Shown: piece by piece, positions 40,697-48,292 of the stretch | How the letters are laid out: each line of letters opens with the position of its first letter | Position numbering within the stretch: position 1 is the stretch's first letter | Source: Myxococcales bacterium | GTDB lineage: Bacteria > Myxococcota_A > Polyangia > Polyangiales > Polyangiaceae | Reading direction: 5' to 3' | Length of the DNA stretch: 64,000 nucleotides | Assembly: GCA_004193285.1 (NCBI GenBank) | Contig: SECP01000019.1 | Location: 62,001-126,000, forward strand | Translations under genes and position numbers: made by a program | The notes under the pieces: model-generated | Databases searched by the model: none | What the model was told of the DNA's origin: nothing | What the model saw: only the letters and a program-made list of their open reading frames with translations

Positions 40697-41887
40697 ATGG
40701 GTATGCGTTCACTTATTGCGGTGGTGTGTGCGCTTTCGCTCGCGGCGGCCGTGGGCTGCAGCAAGGACGAGGCGCAAAAGGTTCAGCCGGAGACCCGCGG
40801 CAAGCGCGGGGAAAATTGCCAGGCCCGCAACGACTGCGAGCCAGGGCTGGCGTGCCTGAATCAGATTTGCTCGAAAAACGAGTTCGACGTGGGCGTCGCG
40901 GTGAAGCAATGCGACCGCATCGAGTGCGCCGACACTTCCGACTGCTGCGGCAACAAGCTGTCGGAGCCGCCGGCAAAGTGCGCCAGTCGTGAAGCGCTGT
41001 GCTTGCCGACGCTGCCCGGCTGCACCACGAGCCTGCGCTGCACGGACGACGACTCTTGCAACGGCGGCACCTGCTTGCCCGGCACCTGCTCGGGCGGCAT
41101 CATCAGTGGGAACTGCACCCTGCCCGCGGATTGCCAGGACCTGTGCACGGCGGCGGGCACCTGCTCGCTGAGCGGCGGAGTGTGCACGCTGGACTCCGAG
41201 TGCACCTACTACCAGTACAACGCGGGCGCGACGTGCATCACGACCAACCGGGTCTGCAACTGTACGAACCCCGACTACGCCCCCGCGTCCGCGATCTGTA
41301 CGGATCCCGAGTGTACCGACATTTGCTCGCTCCGCTGTGAAGACGAGCGCTGCGTGGCGGACCGCTCGTGCGACGTGGATTCGGACTGCATCACCTTCGG
41401 CCTGCCGCTGTGTGACGACTCGCGCTGCGTCCAGTGCAAGACGGACGACGACTGCGACGAGGAGGGGGACGAAACGTGCGACGCCGGCGTATGCCACAAG
41501 CCCTGTCAGCACAACGAGGAGTGCCCGCTGTTCGACGCGTGCGACGAGGGCACCGGCGAGTGCGTGTACGTCGGCTGTTCCACCGACCGCGAGTGCATCC
41601 TGGCCGCGACCGGCGTGGGTGACGGCGAGACCCCCGGCCCGACTCTAGGAGGAGAGGATCCCAGGCTCTTGAAGTGCCTGCCTTCCGAGACGAAGCCGGA
41701 CACCAAGGAGTGCAAGATCCCCTGCGAGAACGACGGCTCCTGCGGGGCCCAGTCGGTGTGTGACGGGGGCTACTGCAAGTTCATCGGCTGCGAGAGTGAC
41801 GAGGAGTGCCGCGCGTACCTTCGCATCACCAACCAAAAGCCGACGGAGGCGCGTCCGTTCGTGCCGACGGCGGTCTGCCGCGAATAG
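40697..41887 (+). CDS. Cys-rich lipoprotein
   Basis: A 396-residue lipoprotein; AGGAG seven bases before the ATG at 40697 sets the start. Lipobox AAVGC (C21). The mature protein contains dozens of cysteines, mostly in short repeats such as CEPGLACLNQICS, DDSCNGGTCLPGTC, CVQCKTDDDCDEEGDETCDAGVCHKPCQHNEECP and CENDGSCGAQSVCDGGYCKFIGCESDEEC. This resembles the Cys-rich (EGF/Dickkopf-like) repeats of myxobacterial surface proteins. Exported disulfide-stabilised surface protein; function unknown. A CCCGC/GCGGG hairpin at about 40671-40679 precedes the ribosome site. Confidence 0.85.
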   Translation: MGMRSLIAVVCALSLAAAVGCSKDEAQKVQPETRGKRGENCQARNDCEPGLACLNQICSKNEFDVGVAVKQCDRIECADTSDCCGNKLSEPPAKCASREALCLPTLPGCTTSLRCTDDDSCNGGTCLPGTCSGGIISGNCTLPADCQDLCTAAGTCSLSGGVCTLDSECTYYQYNAGATCITTNRVCNCTNPDYAPASAICTDPECTDICSLRCEDERCVADRSCDVDSDCITFGLPLCDDSRCVQCKTDDDCDEEGDETCDAGVCHKPCQHNEECPLFDACDEGTGECVYVGCSTDRECILAATGVGDGETPGPTLGGEDPRLLKCLPSETKPDTKECKIPCENDGSCGAQSVCDGGYCKFIGCESDEECRAYLRITNQKPTEARPFVPTAVCRE

Positions 41888-42631
41888 TCAGCTAGAAGCA
41901 AGGGCTGCCGCGTCCAACTTACGAGCGGCGCGGCAGCGCTTTCCGGAAAGCTCGACCCCCAAAGCGTCGAGCCCGAGCGCGTTGGCGACGGCCAAAACCG
42001 TACCTTTTCCGCAAAAAGGGTCGACCACGCGCCGCGCCGGAGTTTCGTTCAGTAAGAAGCGGCACGCCGCCTCGCAAGCGCGCGTTCCCATCGCGCGGCT
42101 CCACGGCATCTCTCCGGCGTCGGGAAGGACGTCCGCGCTGGGCTTCTTCGGGACGATGGGGTCGCCGGAGCTGAACGCGAGAAGGTGCGAGTAGCTGGGG
42201 CGCCCTTGCGTCAACGTCCCAGGAGGGTGACGGCACACGATCTTGTGGAAAACGAGCGTCGCCCCCACCGTCTCGGCTGCGCGCTGCACGAGGTAAGCCT
42301 TGTCCACCCACTGCCCGTGGTGGCGGATGTCGCTTTGAAAGAACAAGCAGGGCATGCCGGGCGTCGTCCAGCGCATGAGGCGCGCCGCGGCGTCCACGAA
42401 CCAGCTCTTCCAGCCCTCTAGACCGGGGCCCAGCTGGGGCAGCTCCGACACGTCCGGTAGCGAGGTCACGACCGCATCGAGCGGTTGGGAGGGCGTCTCC
42501 GCCAGCCATGCCAGCGCATCGCCCTGGATCACGACGCGCGTCGGAGCACTCGGAGCTTCAGCGTCCTGGAGCACGTCGCAAGGTCCGCCGCCGCGTGGCC
42601 AGCGCTGGAGGTGGGGCTGCGCTCGGGTCAT
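41888..42631 (-). CDS. SAM-dependent methyltransferase-like protein
   Basis: A 247-residue protein starting at ATG 42631, inside the end of the upstream gene (74-nt overlap). Motif order is circularly permuted as in beta-class amino-methyltransferases: VVTSLPDVSELP comes first, at the position of the (D/N/S)PP(Y/F) catalytic motif, and RVVDPFCGKGTVLAVANALGLDALGVEL, the SAM-binding motif I, comes near the end. The catalytic PP pair is LPD here, so a DNA amino-methylation role is uncertain. FFQSDIRHHGQWVDKAYLV lies between. Longer in-frame starts exist but lack family similarity. Confidence 0.78.
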   Translation of the reverse strand: MTRAQPHLQRWPRGGGPCDVLQDAEAPSAPTRVVIQGDALAWLAETPSQPLDAVVTSLPDVSELPQLGPGLEGWKSWFVDAAARLMRWTTPGMPCLFFQSDIRHHGQWVDKAYLVQRAAETVGATLVFHKIVCRHPPGTLTQGRPSYSHLLAFSSGDPIVPKKPSADVLPDAGEMPWSRAMGTRACEAACRFLLNETPARRVVDPFCGKGTVLAVANALGLDALGVELSGKRCRAARKLDAAALASS

Positions 42632-44912
42632 CCGGATCCCCCGGCAGCGCGGCGGGGGGAGCTTGGCCGAGCCCCTGCGCGGCGAGCTCAGCCAAAGTGA
42701 TACGCACGCCGCGCGCGCTGGCGGCGGCCCGTGCGAGCAAGCCGAAGAGCTCTTGCTCGTTGCCGGGAAAGTCGTGCTCCGCGAGCGCGGCCATGGCTGC
42801 GGGCTCGATGCCCAGCGGGTCGCCGCTCCGGGCAACGCCGAAGCGGCTGAGGGCTTCCAGCACGAGGGCTCGGAGATCCTCGGCGCGCTCCGCCAGGCTC
42901 GGCAGAGCGAGCTCGCGGCCCAAGACCGCCCGCGCCAGCGCTTCGTGCAGGCGTCCGGAAACGGCCAAGCTCTCCGCACGGTCCGGCAAGCCGAGCACGA
43001 GCCCTGCGGGGACGACGCCAGAGACCGGTTGGTCATGCGCGCGCTGCACCAAGAATTGCAAGAGATGCTCCTGCACGTCGCTCGGCAGCGACGGCGCGTT
43101 CAGCACGAGCAGCGTGCCGCCGTCCGCGGCGACCAGAGGGGAGCGAGCTGGGTCCTTCCAGGCGACAGCATCGCGCGCCTCGCGCTCGGTGCCATCGATC
43201 GTGACGAAGGGACCGCCACTGCGCACGCTCTCGAGGTGGGCGTGCGCGGCGAAACCTTGCGAGTCCACCCCCGGGGGCGCGATGAGACCGAGCGGTGAGT
43301 CTACTCGCGCGAGGCGCGACAGGTCGTCCAGCGCCAAACGCGCCGCGGGGCTGAACGCGGTCGTGCGCACCTGCCTCGCGAGGCGCTCGGCGGGCATACG
43401 GTACCGCGTCGTCTGCGCCGCGATGGCATGGGTGAGGCGCTCGCACTCCGCGCCGAGCCCCACCGCCTCCGCGCGTGCGGCGAGCTCGCGCTCGCGAGCG
43501 CGAGAAAGCGCGGCGGATACGGAGATGAGCGAGCTGATGCGGTCCGCGAGCTGACGTAGCGCGCGCGCCTCTTCGAGTGACAAGGGGCTGCTGCGGCTCT
43601 CGCTGGGGAGCAGCACGAACCCGAGCGGGCCGTCGTCGTCGCAGACGACGGTGGCCGAGTAGGCGCCGCGCGCGCGAAACCACGCGAGCAGCCCTCGCAC
43701 CTCCGGGCGGCGCACCTCGACCGCGGAGAGCGCGTCGAGCCGCAGCGTGCGCTCCGGCTCGCCGAGCGCGAGCTCGTAGAGCCGCTCCGGCGCTTCCGAG
43801 CGCTCCACGTGCAGGTACCCCGCGACGTCTACGCTCAGCACCTCGCTCGGCGCGTAGCGCCATATTTCCGCGCGGGCGTTGCCCGACGCGGCCGTGTGCT
43901 GGAGCGCAACGAGCGCGGCGGTGAGGGCCGTGTTCGGATCCGGGGAGAGCGCGCCCCGGCTCGCCGCTTCGATCGAGAGCAGCCAGCGCGACTGCTCGGG
44001 CCCGAGCGGGCGGGCGATACGCTGCGCAAGCAGGCCGACCGCCACGCAAGCCAGCGACGAGCCGATGAGGATCGTGCCGCTCGCGCCGGGGCGCGCGTGG
44101 GCCAAAGTGCCAGCGGCCACCACCACCGGAACCCCCGCGATCGCGACGGCCAAGATGCCGCGGAGGGCGCGGGTCACGGTGGTTGGCTCGGACGCAGTCG
44201 CGGCCCAAGCAGCCAGCGCGGAGGCGGCGCAAACCGCGGCCGGTAGGAAGCGGTCAGGCGGTGCCAGGGCCAAGGAGGCGCCGAGCACGGCCACGAGCAG
44301 AGCCGTGACGGAGAGAGCGAAGGCGCTGGCGGCGCGATCGCCGACCCCGAGCTCCGCGCGCCGCAAGTTGCGGAGGCGCAGGCTCGCCGCGCAGTGCACC
44401 AAAAGCGAGCCCGCGGCGGCGCTGGTCGTCGCGTAGTCCACCAGCAGCGGGTCTTGCAGAAAGTAACGAGGGGCGAGCGCGAAGGCGGCCGGGATCGTCG
44501 TCGCCATCGCCCACAGCAGGCCGGTGAACGCGGCGCCGTCCAGCGACTCCGTGGCCTTGGGCGCGACGAGGAGGCCTCCGAGCGGCTTGATGCGCCCGAG
44601 CGCGACGAGCGAGCTCACGGCCGCGATACCCGCGCCCAGGTTGGCGGCGGCGTCCAGCCCCGGGCGGCCGGGCCCGCCCGTTCGCGCGATGAGGAACAAG
44701 GCGATACCGAACGCGGTGAGCCAGCCCGCTCGGCGTGCCACCGAGCTGACGCGATCCGAGCCCGCCGCGACGCGTGCGCGCCGGTAGCTCGCGACGAAGC
44801 CGAGGCCGCTTGCCCCCGTCACGAGCAGCACCACCGCCGACTCGCCCGTCCTCACCGCCGCGAAAGCGACGTAGGCGAGCGCCAGCAGACACAGGGCGAG
44901 CTCGCGATTCAT
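42558..44912 (-). CDS. Membrane regulator with GAF-like and decayed sigma-54 activator domain
   Basis: A 784-residue protein from the ATG at 44912. Residues 1-~290 contain about eight to ten hydrophobic segments. Residues ~310-460 look like a GAF domain (RYAPSEVLSVDV, SATVVCDDDGPLGFVLLP), followed by a coiled coil. Residues ~520-740 resemble the AAA+ domain of NtrC-type activators: ADGGTLLVLNAPSLPSDVQEHLLQFL matches the GGTLFLDE...LQxxLLRVL region, and LPSLAERAEDL the R-finger approach. However, Walker A is missing (LGLIAPPGVDSQGF), Walker B lacks the DE pair and GAFTGA is absent, so ATP-driven activation is unlikely. No C-terminal Fis HTH is seen. Confidence 0.75.
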   Translation of the reverse strand: MNRELALCLLALAYVAFAAVRTGESAVVLLVTGASGLGFVASYRRARVAAGSDRVSSVARRAGWLTAFGIALFLIARTGGPGRPGLDAAANLGAGIAAVSSLVALGRIKPLGGLLVAPKATESLDGAAFTGLLWAMATTIPAAFALAPRYFLQDPLLVDYATTSAAAGSLLVHCAASLRLRNLRRAELGVGDRAASAFALSVTALLVAVLGASLALAPPDRFLPAAVCAASALAAWAATASEPTTVTRALRGILAVAIAGVPVVVAAGTLAHARPGASGTILIGSSLACVAVGLLAQRIARPLGPEQSRWLLSIEAASRGALSPDPNTALTAALVALQHTAASGNARAEIWRYAPSEVLSVDVAGYLHVERSEAPERLYELALGEPERTLRLDALSAVEVRRPEVRGLLAWFRARGAYSATVVCDDDGPLGFVLLPSESRSSPLSLEEARALRQLADRISSLISVSAALSRARERELAARAEAVGLGAECERLTHAIAAQTTRYRMPAERLARQVRTTAFSPAARLALDDLSRLARVDSPLGLIAPPGVDSQGFAAHAHLESVRSGGPFVTIDGTEREARDAVAWKDPARSPLVAADGGTLLVLNAPSLPSDVQEHLLQFLVQRAHDQPVSGVVPAGLVLGLPDRAESLAVSGRLHEALARAVLGRELALPSLAERAEDLRALVLEALSRFGVARSGDPLGIEPAAMAALAEHDFPGNEQELFGLLARAAASARGVRITLAELAAQGLGQAPPAALPGDPDDPSAAPPPALATRRRTLRRAPGR

Positions 44913-45062
44913 CCCGGCTATATACCCAACATTCCGGCCAATTGCCCGAGGCGCGGCGCTCAATCGACCGGGATTCGAGCCGCGACGCTTGCCGGGGGCA
45001 GGGGACAAGGCTATCCGGCCGCTCCCCGTGCGGTGCCGTCCGGCGATGCGGGGTCCTCCGCG

Positions 45063-46379
45063 ATGAAGAAGAACTACGTCCTCGATACCAACGTCCTTCT
45101 GCACGACCCTCACGCGATCTTCAAATTCGAGGACAACGATCTCTTCTTGCCGATCTACGTGATCGAAGAGATTGACCAGTTCAAGCGCGACTCCAACGAG
45201 CGCGGGCGCAACGCGCGCACCGTCTCGCGGCTGCTGGACGGGTTGCGAGCCAAGGGGCCGCTCTCGGGCGGCGTTTCGCTGGTAGACGGCGGCTCGCTGC
45301 GCGTGTTCGTTCCGCAAGTGCGGGCGGAGCTGCCGATCGCGCTGAACCCGAGCTCGGGCGATCACGCAATCCTCCAAACCGCGATCGCTTTGCGGGACTC
45401 GCATCCCGAGACGCCCACCGTGTTCGTCACGATGGACGTCAACCTGCGCATCCGCGGCGATGCCCTAGGTCTCACGACGGAGGCCTACGAGAACCAAGCC
45501 GTCGACTTCGAGCATCTGGAGTCCGGCACGATCGAGCTGGCGTTCACCGCCCCGGAGCTGGACCGGTTCCTGAGCGGCGGCGTACTGCGCCCGCCGGACC
45601 AAGAAAAGCTACCGCCCAACGTCTGCGTGGTACTACGGGACGACGCGGAGCGGCCGCGCACCGCGCTAGGCCGTTTTCACGCAGAAGCAGGCGAGATTCG
45701 CGCCCTCAAAGTGCCCCGCGAGGGGCTCTCCGGCGTTCGTCCGCGCAACCGTGAGCAAGCGTTCGCTCTCGATCTACTGCTGGACGAAAACGTGCGGCTG
45801 CTCACGCTCGTCGGCAAGGCCGGCACCGGCAAGACGCTGTTGGCGCTCGCGGCCGGCTTGAAGCGTGTGGTCGAGGAGGGCGTGTACGCGCGGCTGCTCG
45901 TGAGCCGCCCCGTGATGCCCCTGGGCCGCGACCTCGGATTTCTCCCGGGAGACGTCGACCAGAAGCTCAACCCGTGGATGCAGCCCATCTACGACAACCT
46001 CGAGTTTTTGCTGGTCGCCGGTGGCGGCAAGCGCCGCGGCGTGCGTGGCTACGACGAGCTCTTCCAATCCGGCCAGCTGCAGGTGGAGCCTCTCACGTAC
46101 ATCCGCGGGCGCAGCCTGCCCTCTCAATACGTCATCGTGGACGAGGCGCAGAATTTGACGCCGCACGAGGTGAAGACCGTCATCACGCGCTGCGGTGAAG
46201 GCACCAAGATCGTGCTGACGGGCGACCCCTTTCAGATCGACAACCCTTACGTGGACAGCTCGACCAACGGGCTTTCGTACGCCGCGGATCGCCTGCGCGG
46301 CGAGCCCCTCGTCGGTCACATGCTGCTCTCGAAGGGTGAGCGCAGCGAGCTCGCCAACATCGCCGCCAACAAGCTGTGA
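45063..46379 (+). CDS. PhoH family protein, PIN domain fused to PhoH ATPase
   Basis: The 438-residue product has an N-terminal PIN domain, opening KNYVLDTNVLLHDPHAIF with the acidic D8 and later ERGRNARTV, and a C-terminal PhoH ATPase with P-loop VGKAGTGKTLLALAAGL near residue 250, SRPVMPLGRDLGFLPGD, YVIVDEAQNLTPHEVKTVITRCGEGTKIVLTGDPFQIDNPYVD. PIN-PhoH proteins are RNA helicase/ribonuclease-like. The ATG at 45063 places the PIN motif at the very start. Its TGA overlaps the GTG of the next gene. Confidence 0.92.
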   Translation: MKKNYVLDTNVLLHDPHAIFKFEDNDLFLPIYVIEEIDQFKRDSNERGRNARTVSRLLDGLRAKGPLSGGVSLVDGGSLRVFVPQVRAELPIALNPSSGDHAILQTAIALRDSHPETPTVFVTMDVNLRIRGDALGLTTEAYENQAVDFEHLESGTIELAFTAPELDRFLSGGVLRPPDQEKLPPNVCVVLRDDAERPRTALGRFHAEAGEIRALKVPREGLSGVRPRNREQAFALDLLLDENVRLLTLVGKAGTGKTLLALAAGLKRVVEEGVYARLLVSRPVMPLGRDLGFLPGDVDQKLNPWMQPIYDNLEFLLVAGGGKRRGVRGYDELFQSGQLQVEPLTYIRGRSLPSQYVIVDEAQNLTPHEVKTVITRCGEGTKIVLTGDPFQIDNPYVDSSTNGLSYAADRLRGEPLVGHMLLSKGERSELANIAANKL

Positions 46380-47476
46380 GCGCGCGGCGCCGGTCGCCGC
46401 TCACCGCCCGAGCCGAGCGCTTTGCGCGAGAGCTCAAGCGGTGCGAGGCGAAGGTGGCGCTGCTGGACCGCGTCCGCCCGCTGAATCTGGCGGTGGAGCT
46501 CGGGCGCCTGGGCTCGGCTTTCGCCAGGGGCGCTCGGCCTGCTGCGCACTTCGTGTATGGGCCGCCGGCCGAGCTCGGGGAGCTGCGTCGCGCGTTGGAA
46601 GAAGGAGCGCGTGCGCTCGAGTCCGGTGACGACGAAGACCAGCTGCTTTCGGGGCGCGCGCGGGAGCTGGAGCTCGAGGCGCGGCTCGCCGAGCACACTG
46701 GGAGCCCCAGCTTTGCGCCTCTGGCCGCTCAGCGCTTCCCGGTTCCGCCTGGTGCGGAGGCGCTGCTGCGGCTCGCGGAGGGCTTTTTGACCGGTCCCGC
46801 GCCGCTCCAGCCTTCTGGCCACTTGCACCTCAGTGAAGACCAGCAGGATCCGGAGAGCCTCTGGTCCAAGATCTCGCGCCGCGTCGCCAGCGAGCGTTGG
46901 CCCGTGCGCGTGGAGCTGCTGCCAGGGCTCGTGTCCTTGGCGGCCGTCGCCGACGGCGTCGTGCGGGTGCGACCCGGGGCTCGCCTCACGTCCCGCGTGG
47001 CCGAACGCATCGCGCTGCACGAGGTCGAGGGTCACGTGAGACCGCGCTTGCGCGGCGCGGCGCTCGGGGGCGTTTTCTTGGCCGGGAGCGCGCGCGGCAG
47101 CGAAGACGAAGAAGGACGGGCGATTTTGCTCGAAGAGCGCGCGGGGCTGCTCGACTCGGAACGCAGGCAAGAGCTCGCCCGCCGCTACCTGGCGGTGCTC
47201 AGCCTGCGCGGAGGGGCAGAGCTTTGGGACACCGTCGACGTCCTCGGCCGAACCGGAGCTACTGCGGGCGCCGCTATCGAGCTCGCGTGCCGCGTGCACC
47301 GCGGCGGTGGGCTGGGCCGCGAGCTCGTCTACCTCGCCGGCTACGCGCGAGTGGCGCAGCGCTTTGCGAGCGAGCCCAGCTTGGAGCCCGTGATGCGAAG
47401 CGGCCGGCTTTCGCTCGAAGCCGCGGCCCAGCTCGAAAGCTCACTCCAGCTCGACGATGACGGGGATGTGATCTGA
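46376..47476 (+). CDS. DUF1704/MATCAP-like metallopeptidase
   Basis: A 366-residue protein starting at a GTG that overlaps the PhoH stop (GTGA). The helical N-terminus is followed by the metal motif HEVEGHVRPRL (H-E-x-x-x-H; near residue 215) and EEGRAILLEERAGLLDS, comparable to HEIGTHV...GQEGLAEYL of the DUF1704/QEGLA family, whose eukaryotic relatives (MATCAP) remove terminal tyrosine from tubulin. Later ELWDTVDVLGRTGATAGAAIELACRVHRGGGLGRELVYLAGYARV matches the C-terminal half. Likely intracellular peptidase; substrate unknown. Its end overlaps the convergent xthA gene by 36 nt. Confidence 0.82.
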   Translation: MSARRRSPLTARAERFARELKRCEAKVALLDRVRPLNLAVELGRLGSAFARGARPAAHFVYGPPAELGELRRALEEGARALESGDDEDQLLSGRARELELEARLAEHTGSPSFAPLAAQRFPVPPGAEALLRLAEGFLTGPAPLQPSGHLHLSEDQQDPESLWSKISRRVASERWPVRVELLPGLVSLAAVADGVVRVRPGARLTSRVAERIALHEVEGHVRPRLRGAALGGVFLAGSARGSEDEEGRAILLEERAGLLDSERRQELARRYLAVLSLRGGAELWDTVDVLGRTGATAGAAIELACRVHRGGGLGRELVYLAGYARVAQRFASEPSLEPVMRSGRLSLEAAAQLESSLQLDDDGDVI

Positions 47477-48211
47477 AGGCTTGTCTTGATGGCGTGGCTT
47501 TTCGTCCATGCGACAGCGCTTGCTGCGCGCGGCGAGCGCGGTCGAAAGAAACGCGTAGTCGATGCGCAGGCCCTGATTCTTGCGAAAGCCGCCTGCTCGG
47601 TAGTCCCACCAGCTGTACAGGCCTGCCCGCTCTTCGAATCTCCGGAACGTATCGACGAACCCGAGCTGCTTGAGCTCTTCCAGCTCGCGCCGCTCGTCCG
47701 GGTGGAAGTGCACCTTGCCGCGGAACGCCTCCGGGTCGTAGACGTCACGCTCGTCCGACGCCACGTTGAAGTCGCCACCCAGAAACACGTCACGACCCGC
47801 TTCTCGCTCACTCAGCGTTCGCCTTAGCTGCGCCAGCCACGCGAGCTTCTCGGCGAAAGCGGGAGAGCTGACGGTGCGTCCGTTCGGAATGTACGCGGAC
47901 AGCACCCGCACCCCGCCGATCGTGGCCGCGATCAGGCGTTTCTCGGCGTCCGGCGAGGCTCCCAACTGGCCGATCTGAATGTCTTTCATCGGCAGTCGCG
48001 AGCAAATCGCCACGCCGTTGTACGTGGGCTGCCCCGCCATCGCCACGGCGTAGCCGAGCATTTGCAGCTCGTCGCTGGGGAAGTCGTCGTCTTCGACCTT
48101 CGTCTCCTGCATGCAGAGCACGTCGGGTTGCTCGGTCTCCAGCCAGCCGAGCACGGCGTCTAGCCGAGCGCGGATCGAGTTTACGTTCCAAGTTGCAAGC
48201 TTGAGGGGCAC
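47441..48211 (-). CDS. xthA: Exodeoxyribonuclease III
   Basis: AP endonuclease/3'-5' exonuclease of base-excision repair. From the GTG at 48211 the product (256 residues) begins PLKLATWNVNSIRARLDAVLGWLETEQPDVLCMQETKVEDDDFP, the family opening with the metal-binding Asn and Glu. YNGVAICSR, VFLGGDFNVASDERDVYDP and LRIDYAFLS are the later active-site motifs, with DHIPVIVEL at the end. A TTG at 48235 would add eight residues. Its end overlaps the DUF1704 gene. Confidence 0.92.
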   Translation of the reverse strand: MPLKLATWNVNSIRARLDAVLGWLETEQPDVLCMQETKVEDDDFPSDELQMLGYAVAMAGQPTYNGVAICSRLPMKDIQIGQLGASPDAEKRLIAATIGGVRVLSAYIPNGRTVSSPAFAEKLAWLAQLRRTLSEREAGRDVFLGGDFNVASDERDVYDPEAFRGKVHFHPDERRELEELKQLGFVDTFRRFEERAGLYSWWDYRAGGFRKNQGLRIDYAFLSTALAARSKRCRMDEKPRHQDKPSDHIPVIVELE

Positions 48212-48292
48212 GGCGCTTGGCGCCTTTTCGCCCAACGATTCGGCGGTGCCAAGGTCTTGTCACCTTTGGCCTTTCGCACTAGACGGGTGCCC

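Noticed and set aside
41888..43036. Longer version of the methyltransferase-like gene starting at 43036
   Set aside because: The added 135 residues are Ser/Arg/Pro-rich and lie in antisense-free but out-of-frame overlap with the sigma-54-like regulator; only from ATG 42631 does the sequence resemble a methyltransferase.
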